Source of the DNA: Bigelowiella natans CCMP2755
Taxonomy: Eukaryota; Cercozoa; Chlorarachniophyceae
Length of the DNA: 64,000 bases
NCBI GenBank assembly: GCA_000320545.1
Contig: ADNK01001860.1
Location: 82,501 to 146,500, forward strand
Direction: 5' to 3'
Shown: one piece after another, positions 49,018 to 61,449 of the stretch
How positions within the stretch are numbered: the stretch's first letter is position 1
Layout: every line of letters begins with the position of its first letter
Notes under the pieces: generated by a model
Database searches by the model: none
Told to the model about the DNA's origin: nothing
Seen by the model: the letters and a program-made list of their open reading frames with translations, nothing else
Translations under genes and position numbers: made by a program

Positions 49018-51138
49018 CAACATCACTGAAACCGCATGAGATTGTGCACACGATGTGTCCGCTTTGTGCATCAAGGTGCATTCATGCAACAACAATGCAC
49101 GCTAGATGTAGCCGTTCTTGCATTGTGTGCACGCGCATGGGATTCGAATTTGAACCATTGTCAAATTTTGTTGGCGCTTGGTTGGTGGGATTTTTGGATG
49201 TCGATGCAGGGAGCATCTTCGAATCGCTTTGTGGACTGCTTCGTGCACACATCAGGTTCTGTCTGGAAATGGTTGGAAACGTGGTCGTGAGCACAGCCAT
49301 CTGCAACTTCGCTCATCAGATGAGTGTGGACTTTCATCACCTTGCTAGCTTGTTTCTTGCGATGGAATTTGACATTTTGGATTTGGTTCGGCTTCAAGGT
49401 TGTCCATTCTGGCTTTGCGAGGACGGTTTCACCAAGTTCCATGCAAAATTTTGTCGTCAACATCACAGATTTCGTCTGCCAAGTTTGCTTCGCTCATCGC
49501 ATCATTGCACAGCTCTGGAGCTCTATAGCTCGCGTTCAAGTCAGAGACACGCACACACTTGTGAGCATGCACTCGGTCTCTTGCATTGGAGTGCCCATGC
49601 TGCAAGTACATTTTCAAGTGCACACGTGGCGTTCATGACTCCACGTGCACCAAACAGTTTGTGCACACGTGTGCACCAGCATGCACCACAGCGGGCAGAA
49701 CGTTCACGTGAATGCATGTGCACTCAATGTCTCATGTCCAGACGTGTCAACAATGTGCACCACACACGAACCATGGTGCATGAGAAGCGAAAGAATTGAT
49801 GTTTTGATCACGCATGCATGCAATGTCAGGGACAGGCACACACTTGCAAAGTGCACTTTGTCTCTTGCTCAAATGATTGATTGACCAAATCGCTTTGCTT
49901 CTGCACGTGCTGATGCCATCACATCGCACCGCAGGCTGCCATGATCGAGTGCATTTTCCCAATGATCCCATCCATCACACGCATCTGTGTTGGGCATCAC
50001 GTTTCGTCTGAACGTGCACGTGAACAACGTGATTCATTGAAACGTGACACCAGCTGACAGCCATCAAGCGAAGCTAGCTCAAACCGAAGGTTTGGCGCTT
50101 CACACCCAACCAACCAGCAATGCACGCGGCAACACAAACCCGTGCCAAGGGGTGAAAGTGGTGACTTCGAGAACGCGCGTTGCCCAATGCATCCACACGT
50201 CAAAGAGAATGAATGGATCACACTTCACAGAAATCGTGAAAGAAAACTTCGATGTTTGCGTCTTGCACGATGAAGATGGACACAGCAATGTGATCATCGC
50301 TGAGCAAGCTCACATCACGACCCGAGCTTCCGCATGTCCACTAGCCATCACATCCTCTTCAACTCACTTCGCACAAGAGCTGCTCAATCTGATCACCATC
50401 GATCCAAGCAAGTTTGAACTCTGCTAAACCCTCCAACGCAGGGTCTCGAGTTGCTCAAGTTTGCAATCATCAGAGGTTTGGAAAAAAGCAAGATGTTGTT
50501 GGGTCACAAAAGAACGAAGATTCCAACAGGGTCTCGAGTTGCTCAAACTTGCAAACGTTGGAGATTGAAAAAAGACAAGGTGTTGTTGGGTTGCAAAACA
50601 GTGAGGATTCCAACAGGGTCTCGAGTTGCTCAAGTTTGCAAACGTTGGAGATCAAGAGAGGTGCACAAATTCTCAGTGCCATTCTCTCAAAATGTTTGTT
50701 TGCATTGGCACAACTAGACAATGGGAAGATCACACCAACTGCCTTTGGTGCAAAACAATTGCGAACATCATCAAGAGCAACAGCGTAACTTCAGGCTTTC
50801 TTTGAAAACAACGTGCCGCGGAGCAAAGGAACAAAGAAACCGGCAAACTTGAAGTGAAGCAGCGAGGATTCGAAGCTGCCACCACTTTGGCCAAAAGGGG
50901 AAAATTTTGTGATGTTGGCCGAGTCTAGCGTGTGCTGTGGCTGCTCCAATGATTAGCCTCATTGTGGGCGATGTAGCTAGCACGCTGACAGGCGCAGAAC
51001 CATGCAAAAATCACATCAATTTTGGCTCAAGTCAAGCAAACCTTGCTCACACAGCATCGTAGCTGCTGTACATCACAGGTAACCGCTGCATGTAGGCACG
51101 CAACTGTTGATCGTGCATAGCATGATGGACAATACTGG
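49018..51138. other. Second TGCA/GCAC-rich island
   Basis: As at 6.1-8.2 kb, the composition leaves several frames open on both strands. No splice chain or known motif was found. It contains the 87-bp tandem repeat described separately. Confidence 0.5.
50436..50665. repeat. 87-bp tandem repeat, about 2.7 copies
   Basis: The phrase GGGTCTCGAGTTGCTCAA starts at 50441, 50529 and 50616. Each unit includes CAAACGTTGGAGAT-type and GTTGTTGGGT-type segments. 87 is divisible by three; read on the minus strand it gives a 29-residue repeat around CKLEQLETLLESS. Confidence 0.85.
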
Positions 51139-52547
51139 CTACTTTTCATTGAAAATCAACCCTGCATTTGCGATACTATATTGAAAAGAGAGTCTCGCAC
51201 TACAAGGCGACTTAGAAACCAAGCACTCCATCGACTCCTTTCCGGGTTTATTCTGGAGCCGATATCTCACATTTACTGCATGCGCCCATGTTATTCCAAG
51301 AGCTGCAGTCTGAAGTAACAAATAATTTTACCTCAATTAATCTTACACACACAACAACAACATACACATACACATACAAACATATGCTCGAAGACAACGC
51401 GCCCACCAAATTTTCTCCGTCATCAGCAAGCCCCTTTTTCATGCCCCCAGACACTTGATTCGTGACCACAATAGGAATTCTGTAGGTCTCTCCCAAGTAC
51501 TTGAGCTGTTATAGAAATATCCTGGGGAGAGTGCCAAAGCAAGACAAATGTTAGTTGTGGAATTACTAAAACCTTTGAGGCGGCGATGCTGAGCATCATC
51601 TGACGCTCTGGAATGTGTTTCGAGTCGAAATCAGATCTGAAAGGAGAGGCCATGCTGTCTACAATAATCATTTTAATTTGCTTTTCGATAATAGTGGCGT
51701 CCAGTTGAGTAATTTGGTCCACTAGCTCATGTGCGTGAGAGCACTGGAAAACGTGGATGCTTTGTGTTAACTTCTTCAGTGCCTGATTAATATAAATTCA
51801 TTGGAAATACATTTGTAATCCATTCGAGTTAAACTTGCATGTGTGTGTGTGTGTGTGTGTGTGTTTGTATTAGAGCAAACCTTAACGTCATAAAATTTGG
51901 GGTATCTACTGCGAGCAATCTCAACTAGGCGAGAGGGGCTGAAAGAAGACTCGGTGTCAACGTAAATAACACCCCCACCTAAGCCTCCATACTCTATTGG
52001 AAGATACGCCATAGCTGACAAAGTGGTGCACCACTGGCTTTTTCCTACACCTGATCGAATGGAAGTAGTAAGTATACAATCCGTCAGAGAGGAAGGTTTC
52101 CTTTCACTGAAAAGACAAAAGTGACCTGCAGCGCCAACAACTTCGGTTATAATCCCTGGTTCGATGCGAACTTTGGAGCTCTCGAAAGTGAGGGAGGACA
52201 TTTCCGCGTCAAGCATGTTAAACGCAGTCCTTGGCTTCGGTGCCAACGTTGCATATACCTTCCGTAAAGCGGAGGCCAAATCGCCTGTAGATGTTCATAT
52301 CTGTTAGCGGCATTCTTTTCTGATTGAGCATTTCATCTGATTGACCAACTGAAATATCCAAGGCGTCTATAATGTCGAGATCCGGACGCTCTATTAGGTC
52401 CTGAACCGTTTTGATGTTCTTAGACTCGCACCTTTCACACAGACATCGTGTTTTACGTACATACATCGAAAGCGAGAATGCGAGACAGTGTTATTACAAG
52501 TCAGCAAAGTGGCCTGGTATTAATCTTTTCAGCCTTCGACCCGCCAT
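51139..52547 (-). CDS. RAD51 paralogue, RAD51B-like recombinase
   Basis: Seven exons join in phase into 314 residues: 52498-52547, 52346-52431, 52126-52284, 51881-52050, 51573-51782, 51407-51505, 51139-51309. An N-terminal helical domain (LCESKNIKTVQDLIERP) is followed by the linker KPRTAFNML, Walker A GAAGVGKSQW, GGGVIYVDTESSFSPSRLVEI, Walker B MIIVDSMASPFR, and RIPIVVTNQVSGG. LGITWAHAVNVRYRL and LVSKSPCSARLSFQYSI close the RecA fold. The GLxGxVxYxDTES and LGxTWxHxVNxRxxL features fit RAD51B, an assembly factor for RAD51 filaments in homologous recombination; RAD51C and XRCC3 are alternatives. Walker A is split across a phase-1 intron (GAAG|VGKS). The start is the ATG of MAGRRLKRLIPGHFADL. 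Confidence 0.9.
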
Positions 52548-52753
52548 TAGTGTGTATTCCCCCCTGGTTCCCCTTCCTCAATGCATACTTCAAGGGGGAG
52601 CTTCGATGAGGTTCGAGCAGAAATGGCTTCCCGCCACAATTTCATCCAAAACGTAGTTTGGAAGGCGATTTACAAGGTGCGACAACACATTACACGAAAA
52701 TCAGTGCTGAAAAGTTACGAAGACCTGGTTCGCTCGAGCTTCCTTCCTAGTAG

Positions 52754-54908
52754 ATGGGCAAGGTGGAGGCCCTCCTCTTCATTCTTGGGCTGGTAGATCT
52801 ACAGGATGCTGCTCAGGTGCAGAGGAGCCATGGGCTACTGAGGATCTCGGTCACACGACGACGTGCGAATCGACCGTCGGTCCAGGAGGTAGTTCAATGT
52901 AAGCCGTCTTCGTCCCCGAAACAGCAGCGTATGTTGTTCCGAAAAGAGAGCTCTCTGCTGGTTGAGGGTGGGCAGACTTCGGCATAATATTGCCCCACGA
53001 TTGCTCGTATATTATGCATGTGTGGCCATATGACGCGGGCATGTCCAGGCCTGTGCTGATTCCTTTTTATTCGAAGGAGCCGATTATCCTCCTGGAGCAG
53101 TTCAACAACCAGCATCATGTCGCCCTGCACAACTTCCGGGTGATGCACGAATCTTTACTTATATTCTTCGGCGTCGCTAGTCTGCCTCTCTGCGAGTCGA
53201 AAGTCGTTGTAGCCGATGAAGAACCTTTCACTGATGCTGCTTACGTACATGTTTCAGGATTTTCAGTATTATGGCCCCATTGGCATTGGAACACCTCCCC
53301 AGGTTGCTTGCACAAATAGGAAGGCCGTCCAACATAAACTACATGTATACGACGATAGGCACACTTAATCGAAGTGATCCTCATCCAAATGACGCTTATA
53401 TTTGCTGTCTTCCTAGGAAATGCTGGTTGTTTTTGATACAGGATCGTCAGATCTATGGGTCACAGGTAGTAATACTAGACTTCACACCTTTCCGCAGCTT
53501 AATCTCCTCCTCTGATTCGCCATATTTACTCGGCACAGGAACCAGCTGCAATCCCTGCAGTGGAAAAACGAGATATGATTTGGTACATCTGATGATGATC
53601 TCTCCTTCACTACTCCTGAGTAGCAGCTCCATGATGACGGTGGTAGGGATGGATGGAGGAGGTGCTGGTGGTGGCGACATTGTGCCGGCCATCAATTCAC
53701 GTCATTATGTATCGCATGCTTGTAAATGTGAGAGTGAGTAGTGAGATCGTACGAGTGCGACTTACATTTCAATTCATTGCATAATCGTAGTATCTCTCCT
53801 CGACGCATTCAATAACGTGCGAGGGTTGTGGCCCCCCGATCCAAAAGCTCAACGACTACGGCAGCGGAGAAGTGGATGGTTACGTCATCCAAGATAGGTG
53901 ATGTAGGAAATAAAGGGAGATACAGAGTCATAAAGTTTTCTGAAAGTCTATTATCATCAGGCTGTTCTTATGTGTGTAATGTCTCCGTCTCTCTTCTTTC
54001 CATCTCACTGGTGCTATCGTTGTCGTACCTTCTTCCGTTTTCTTCTCTTCTCTATTTCTTGCAGATTAACGGTTTCCAACATCACGACATCTTCAAGTGT
54101 TACGTAATTGCTCATATCTGTCAATCTAGACACAAAATGCTTAAATAAGAAAGAAGAAGAAGAAGAAGAAGAAGAAGAAGAAGAAGGACAAGAAGGAATG
54201 GAAATAAAAAGATGCGTTTGCAAGATGCGAAACGAAGGGAGGAGGAGGAAGAAAAAGAAGAAGAAGAAGAAGAAGAAGAAGAAGCAGAAGATCTTCCCGC
54301 CTTACAAAAACGTGCAAGCATACAAATATGTGAGACTACTCACTCCCCCTCCCCTTTCTCTTTTCGTCGTCTCTCCGTTGTTTGTCTGCATTCTTTTCCT
54401 TACCTACTACTCGGCCCGTCCCTAGAATGGGTCTTGCATCGAGAATGGGAACACGCCAAATAAGCTTCCGTGATGAAGGTGTCCTGCTGCTGCTGCCGCC
54501 TAGGGACGATATGATGATGATTGAGAAGGGGAGGAAGAAGAGACTTGCGTTTGTCTAGTTTGCTACTATTTTCATTGATGACAGGGGAGACAATAATAAC
54601 TTACTACAGGCATTCTGGGGCTAGGGTTTGCCGCGCTAGCGGAGTATAGCAAGCCCATACCCATCGACACTCTTCTACTTGAAGTACGTACTTACTTATT
54701 ACCGAACACAGCTCGCGCAAATCGGCATTCTTCGTTGTTTGTCATCGTAAATCGAATGAGTTTCGTGAGATTCTATTTAATGTAGTAGCATTAAAAGTAC
54801 CGCGTACTCATGTTGTGTAACCCCCCCTGGGAATGTGGATGTATTCTCCTCCCTTCTCTTCTTCTTCTTCCTCTTTTTGTCCTTCTTCTTCTTCTATCTT
54901 GCACCGAC

Positions 54909-54955
<47 letters not shown>

Positions 54956-55312
54956 CTCTCTCCAATCTTCTCTCATTACATTGGTTTCTTCCCTATTACT
55001 TTGCTGTGACAGGCTGGGATTCCCAGAATGTTTTCCTTTTACATCACGTCTGGATCGTCTAGCGGCTCTCTGCTAACATTCGGAGGGTAGTAGAGAATCA
55101 TGATGATGATGATGATGATGATGAAAACCGAGCACACGGATTGAGGCGATTTTGGCTATTAGAAGGAGGGGATCACGCATCTCTCATTACCGTGTCCTTT
55201 CCTGCTTTCTTCTAAAGCGTCAAATGGCTTTCGTCTATTTTGCTACTGCTGCGGATGAATCCATGCCGCCGAATGCTTCTCCTGCGGGAGGCTGGTGTTA
55301 TATTTGTATGGG

Positions 55313-55348
<36 letters not shown>

Positions 55349-55495
55349 CGACAACAACGACAACAACGACATACTGTGGGTTAGGTACGATCCAGAGCTT
55401 CTCGATAACAGGAGCAGTGTACATTATACAGAAGTCACCACGACGCCTTTTGTCTCAGGACCTGCCTACGGGTCGTCATTGAGTAGTAGCAGTAG

Positions 55496-55533
<38 letters not shown>

Positions 55534-55728
55534 CAGTAGTACATATGTGGGCATACATCATACACGTTCCGTGGTGTTATCGGATAATCGCTGAGATTCT
55601 GTAACATCGTCAGGTATTGGATGGTACGGCTGAGCCAGTTTTCGATGGCTGGGGTGTGTGCTGATGAGCGTCTCTATGTTGCCTTTTCTTGCGGTGCAAT
55701 CATTTCTGTACAAGCTAAACACACTGTA

Positions 55729-55766
<38 letters not shown>

Positions 55767-55880
55767 ACACATATCTCAGGTGAATATGACCGGCGAGAAT
55801 GTGATTACGATTGTGGACTCCGGTACGTCGCTGATCTGTTTGCCAGGCATCTTTTTTACCAAAATCGTTGAGGTAGTAGC

Positions 55881-55912
<32 letters not shown>

Positions 55913-56501
55913 CATGATGACAACGATGATGTTGATCAAGATCATGATCATGGTATACCTGTGAAGAAAAGAAAGAAAAAAAAGAAGAAGTGCTACCGGT
56001 TTTCCTCCTCCATCATCATCCTTCTTCTTGCCACTCCACGCTCCTCAACGAATCTCTCCTTTCACAAAGCATTGCTGCCGCTGATATATCTCGATCTCGC
56101 TCTACCACTGAACTCGAGCGTGTCGTTGATGATGAAGATGATTATAACGAGTATGAACGCGGTGCTGCAGGAGTTGCTACAGCTCGATGGATCTTCTGGG
56201 TGCTATTTCACCAATAGGGGAGAGCTCCGGTGTAGTCGAGGCAAGGATGTGAGCATGTTCCCGGACATCCAAATCCGCTTCCCCTCGGTGCGTTGACGCT
56301 GCCAACGTGATGATATTAACCCGCATCATGTTTATGGGGGTCCACTAGTAGTTGGTAGTGCTAATTAGTATACATATATTTCGTCGATCCTAACTGCCAC
56401 CCCCCCCTGACATTGTCTGTATTGTATGACGCATATGTGATGATTGGTGTGTTGGATTCATCCTTTCTTCCCTGCTCTATCTGCTGCTTTCACCATCGGG
56501 C

Positions 56502-56544
<43 letters not shown>

Positions 56545-57198
56545 AATATATATATACACACACACATACAAATATATGTAGAATATTTTTATATACCGCA
56601 TGATGTTTACACATGATACACAGTCTGATATCCCTGGGAATGACACGGTGCTTATCCTCACACCTTCTGAGTATTTCGTCGCCACAGAGGATGGAGGCTT
56701 CCTTCTAGGTCGGATTAGATACTTACAGCATGGATGGAAGGAAAAGAATCAAGAGTAGATCATATCTTCTCACACGAGATGAAAGCACCCACTTAATAAC
56801 TCATGTCTCATTTCTTGTGTTTCTCTCCGCCCCCCCCCCCCCCTCTCTCTACCCGTTGTTCATCCCTTTTATTGGCAGGGATGCAAAGCTCGGCGTCCCA
56901 GTTCATAATCCTAGGCGACGTTGTCATGCGACGGTTTTACACCTTGTTTGACAGGGAGAATCTCAGGTAGTAGCAGTAGGGTAACTTGTACTAGAAAGAA
57001 GGACAAATCAAAGATGATGACGACGATATGATTAAGAAGAAGAAAAAGAAGAAGAAGAAGAAGAAGAAGAATTATGTCCTCTCTATCAAACACTATTCAC
57101 TAGATCAAGGTCAAGATCGTTCGAATGGTAGCAGCAGAAGATTCGCAGAAGACGACAATATCTTTTTTAGATTTACTCGTCCACTCACTCACCCACAC

Positions 57199-57229
<31 letters not shown>

Positions 57230-57725
57230 CCTCTTCACTCTTCTCTGCCTTCATTCCCTAGAATCGGGTTCGCTGGAGCAACGACAGCACTGAGCCTGAA
57301 TACGGATAAACACAGCAAGGGTAAACACTTCTACATCGATGTGAGGAACCTCTTCATCGTCGTCGGCACAGTAGCTGCTGGTCAGTAAGTAAGTAAGTTA
57401 GTCAGCAGTACTACCATGGCTGAGTTCATCTATATGATGATAAAGAAAGAAGGAAAATGCTGCTGCCGCTGCTCTGGATGTCAAATCCAAGCAAAATCAA
57501 AATAGTATCAATATTATAAATATATAAAAAGAGAGAGGGGGGGGGCGGGGAGGAAGAGCATAAATACCGTCGAACTCACTGCATTGTCACTGTTATGCAG
57601 GCGTATGGCTGCTGGCCACAGTGGCATGCATATACTCTCGTTTTCGAAATCAACCTCCTCGTGGGTATCATCTGCAGGAGATGAAGGAGATGAATGGTTT
57701 AGCTCCACAACAAGTTGATACATAG
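52754..57725 (+). CDS. Membrane-anchored pepsin-family aspartic protease
   Basis: Eighteen exons join in phase into 469 residues: 52754-52888, 53197-53244, 53258-53302, 53417-53465, 53539-53582, 53791-53897, 54065-54103, 54426-54478, 54610-54683, 55013-55086, 55385-55471, 55614-55653, 55780-55872, 56183-56287, 56624-56708, 56879-56966, 57262-57380, 57601-57725. Order: signal peptide (MGKVEALLFILGLV), short propeptide, DFQYYGPIGIGTPPQ, first active site VVFDTGSSDLWV, flap NDYGSGEVDGYV, GILGLGFAALAE, FSFYIT..GSLLTFGG, YWMVRLSQF, second active site TIVDSGTSLICLP, CxxxxxxRGELRC, FIILGDVVMRRFYTLFD, IGFAGA. Both catalytic Asp are present. A C-terminal helix (LFIVVGTVAAGVWLLATVACIY) then a 30-residue cytosolic tail indicate type I membrane anchoring, in a secretory or vacuolar compartment. 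Exon 2, and the left end of exon 14 (56171 or 56183), are least sure. Many introns hold trinucleotide repeats. Confidence 0.93.
55316..55372. repeat. (AAC)n microsatellite in a protease intron
   Basis: ACA/AAC repeats lie just before the acceptor of exon 55385-55471. Similar intron-borne repeats are (AAG)n at 54148-54185, (CA)n at 55733-55764, (GTA)n at 55872-55911 and (TA)n at 56503-56541. Confidence 0.9.
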
Positions 57726-58543
57726 AGAAGGGACTAATATGATAGGCTAGCAACGCTACAAAAACTGTATATATCTGCGGTATCATCATATGCTGAACAA
57801 GTGTTGTAATGTAATCGTTCACAACAAATCTATGTAAATATTAAACTTCTATCCGTATGCGTAATGTTGCATATTGGCGAAATTCGTGAATTCTCATGCA
57901 TCGTTCATGAAGCACACGCGCAAGATCTATCAACAATGCGATTCACAAATGAAGCAATGGACACGGTCTGCAGCATGGTACAAGACGCACTCTGTAGAAC
58001 ATAGCTAGATAGCGTCGCTTTCCCACACAGCCAAGTAGACATTTGCTGGCTTGGCATGTGCAGGTAGGGCAGCCGCACGCACATCTAGCTAGACTGATGA
58101 AATGGCAGCATTATGCGTGTCTAGGGTCGCTGTATTGTTAGGCCGTCCTTCCATTTTTTATCACTTGACGCATGCTGCTTTTGGATTGCTATACGAGCAT
58201 GACATGATTATATGTACAATATGCTGTGACGAGCATATGACTGTGCCCCCCCTAGACCCCTACTACGGACATGTGCTTCTTACATGTAGATGTCGCAACG
58301 TATCATCATGCGAGGCAGATCAGATTACCTGCTTTAATAAAATACGGCTGCAATGCTCACATACACGCACTATAGATCGCTACTCACGGCTTGTAGCACA
58401 TACTTAAGTTCCAATGATTCTTGTGACTTTGTTTCCAAATACTTTTGCAACGTGGTTATGACTTACAGAACACAGAAACGCGTAGATAACAGTTGTGTCT
58501 CTATTTTCAACGGCGACATTAGTAGATCATGATCGAAGTCATA
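57726..58543. other. CTAG/TGCA-rich spacer between convergent genes
   Basis: No gene visible; the 58102-58407 open frame has no splice support or motif. Confidence 0.5.
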
Positions 58544-60748
58544 TTATTTTTTTTTATCGTTGGCAACAGACGGCGGATTCAAATCCTCAACTCGATAAGA
58601 TTGTGCGACGTCTGTGCAACATGCGAAATACATAAAGGTCAGTAGAGCTAATGTACCGAAGAGAAGAGCAAGAATGGCGGAAATTGCTGAAGGGCCTAGC
58701 CCCATCTCAGCTCCCTCACTGTCATCACCGTTTGTTGCCAAAGACCACAAATTAGCAGTTGTCGTCTTTAGTTCTGAATTAAGTTCGTCACATTGGTCTG
58801 CAACCGTAGCGAGCGCTGACAGGTAAAAAATAATTGACGCGCAGATAGCTGCTATGGAAGAATAGGTCAAGAACTTATGCGCTCTTTCCCCATAGCATGC
58901 TGATGGACAAATAGCATCGCCTAGTACGAGTGCGATCGTAAAGGCAACAACAGGGGCTGTGAGCACGATGGCGACAGATGCAAGTCCTTCTGCGTCAAGC
59001 ATTGCCAACTGACATTTGTGACAAGCAGATGTAGCAACAGAGCTAATATTCGCCACTTGGTTGCTGGCAGCTTCACCAGTACAAGCCAGCAGTGTGTAAT
59101 CCGTTCCATCGATGTTTATTTGCGCGTTGAGATTGGCCCAGTTTTCGCATCTCAAGTCGTCGTATCCGGGAACTCCAATATTCTGGAAGGAGCTCAGTTG
59201 TGGGATGAAGCGTGGGTACCAACAGAACTTAGAGACCCCGTACGAAATGAGGGTGTAGAAGGTATAGCTACGATCTTCGCCTAGAAGCGATGCTGTGCCT
59301 TGGTGCTTTTCAATCGAAGACCAATACCAACTGTGGAAGCTTAGAGATGCAATCGCAAACCCAACGCTAATGCTTCCTTGGAATAACACCAAGAACAACA
59401 ACCATGAGCTTCCCGTAGAGAAGAAGAAGAACAACGCATAGAATAGAAGGGCTCCTATCCCACAAGCAATGGTACCAATTCCCAGGTAGCCAGACGCTCC
59501 TATTTCCATGCTACTATCTGAATTGTCCGCCCCGTTGGTGGTTGCATTCCATATTGAACTTTGAGTTAATGCTAGCTCCTGGTTGTAATCATGGCATTCT
59601 GCTGAGGCGTATCTTAGCCCAGTCGTGTAGCATACTATCGATCCAATCAAGCAAAAAATAGCAATCATGGTAAGGACCTTCTCCCACTTCTCTGGGACGT
59701 TGCCGTGGCAACACTTTGAAAAGAGTATCAACACGCCTACCGGAACTAATCCTACCAATCCTAGCATGGCCCAAGAGACGCCCTCTTCCATAGCTGCGCG
59801 ACACTTTTTGCAATCATCGCTGCTGCTACATTGGGAAAGAGTGTACGTTGTGTCTCCTTGACTAATTGTCGCATCTAGATTGTCCCAATTCTCACAATTC
59901 CAATCTGAGAGCGAAGGAACGCTGATATCTATGTTGTTGTCTAGATCTGGAACGCTTTGGGGGTAGTGACAAAACTGAGTCAGCCCGTACGACACAAGCG
60001 AGTAAAACTTATAGTCGAAGGTGTTTCCGCCTACCGATGCTTGCGAATCATGCTCTACTATCCCGGTCCAATACCATGACTGAACTGCCATAGCAGCTAT
60101 CCCACAAAGAAGCCCAAGAATCAGGAAATTGATCGTAAACGATAGGAAGCACGTCTCGCCCTGCCGTCAATTGTAGGAACGTTTGTCAGACATCCATGTG
60201 CATTTACGAGTAAACAAGACGATGGATATATTGATGCTATCATACCTCACAAATTGCGCAGCATATGCCACAGAAGCAGCATCCACCTTTCAGCTGACAA
60301 CAAATACCAAGTAGTTATTGATCTGGCTACCCAATAGTAATTGTGAGGTGAGACAATTGACTTTTTTGTCTGCAGCTTCTCTTCTACTTCAACAGGCGTT
60401 TATTAATCCTTCACATCCATTTCAGTAGCACACCTTGGGTTCGTCTTCTAGGCTATCTTGGTCCCGGTCCTTTTCTTCAGCACCATCCACACAATAGGAG
60501 TCCTTTGCGCTTTCGAGACTCTGAAAAACAACTGTCATCAACACAGAAACACATGGCATAGAAATTACAGCGCTAGGAGCAGCATCGTCCCAACATCCCA
60601 TGAACCCTACGGGAAATGAAAGACAAACTAACACTTCCCCCCCTTCCCCTCTTAACAAATTGCAATCACAGATATTTTTCTCAAGAATGAAAATTCAAAG
60701 TTTTGTGCTGACCAGAATTCTGGAGTCATCGCTGGATGGTACCAGCAT
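58544..60748 (-). CDS. Eight-TM protein with internal four-TM duplication
   Basis: Exons 60713-60748, 60434-60520, 60246-60293 and 58544-60160 join in phase 0 into 595 residues; the last exon alone is 1617 bp, unusual here. A short acidic cytosolic N-terminus and a Cys-rich motif (CCFCGICCAIC, possible palmitoylation) lead into two homologous halves of about 250 residues. Each half begins with a TM helix, then SWYWxxIxxH, SYGxxxFCxYP, a VPxxxDxxCENWxNLxA block and YTLxxC, followed by a CxxC pair (CKKC, CHKC) and three more TM helices. The arrangement, TM1 then a large Cys-bearing extracellular loop then TM2-4, is claudin/SUR7-like in topology, but I cannot assign a family. The paired Cys probably form disulphides. 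A membrane organiser or channel subunit are possibilities; function unknown. Confidence 0.82.
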
Positions 60749-60983
60749 GTTTAAATCAAGATAGTGCCTCAAAGATCGAGAGGGGTTAGGATAGGAAGAG
60801 GGGAGAGCCCTTGCTTTTTCCTCGGGCTCAATTCAGGGGGCCGGGAGATGAGATGGGCGTTGATTCAGGTGTGTGATCCCAAGAGCACCAGCCTGCTAGG
60901 AGATCAAAATACATGCGCTTTTTCTTCAACGACATACACAAATGACACTTTTTTTCTAGATTTTGCGAATAAACCCCACAGAT

Positions 60984-61061
60984 ATCACCGACCCGCTTCA
61001 TCGGACAGCGAAATCCCTTATTAATCCGTCGTTGGTGCTGAAAACCGAAGCCAACGAGCTC
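60984..61061 (-). repeat. Inverted copy of an opine dehydrogenase exon segment
   Basis: These 78 bp are the reverse complement of 62865-62940, differing only by a 2-nt insertion (TT). Similarity stops abruptly at both ends. It lies about 390 bp upstream of the dehydrogenase start codon. Confidence 0.92.
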
Positions 61062-61449
61062 AAACATAGATCTGCTCGGAACTATTTTGGGAATGGTACG
61101 TTTTTTTAAGATATCCATGGATATATTGCCCTAAATTGATTGTGAGCAAGCTGTATTTCTTAGAAAAAGAAACCCCGTTCATACATCGGTGCTAACCGGT
61201 AGTAGCAGCACATACATGAGTACCCACCAATTCTCACTGTTGTCGAAGTCATTTTAATCTAGTACCTGCCTTGGGTAGTTTTAAGCATTATTTTATGACC
61301 ATATTTACCTCGGAAAACGCTGAGGATTCACATCCAACGGCAGAGGCGAAGGGATGTCGCATGGAAAATATTGCAAGATATCTTCCGGGACAGTCCTGCA
61401 AGTGTGCACGTTCCGGGTGGCGAAGCATCAACAAATCATACGAGTGGAC

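Noticed and set aside
48927-49799. 290-codon plus-strand open frame
   Set aside because: It overlaps the end of the 47.4-49.0 kb gene in another frame and runs into the TGCA-rich island, where most frames are open by composition; no motif or splice support.
55152-55604. 150-codon frame with poly-Asn and poly-Val
   Set aside because: Most of it is an intron with AAC and GTA repeats; only 55385-55471 is a protease exon.
58102-58407. 101-codon plus-strand open frame with several Cys
   Set aside because: Isolated in a CTAG/TGCA-rich spacer without splice support or recognisable domain.
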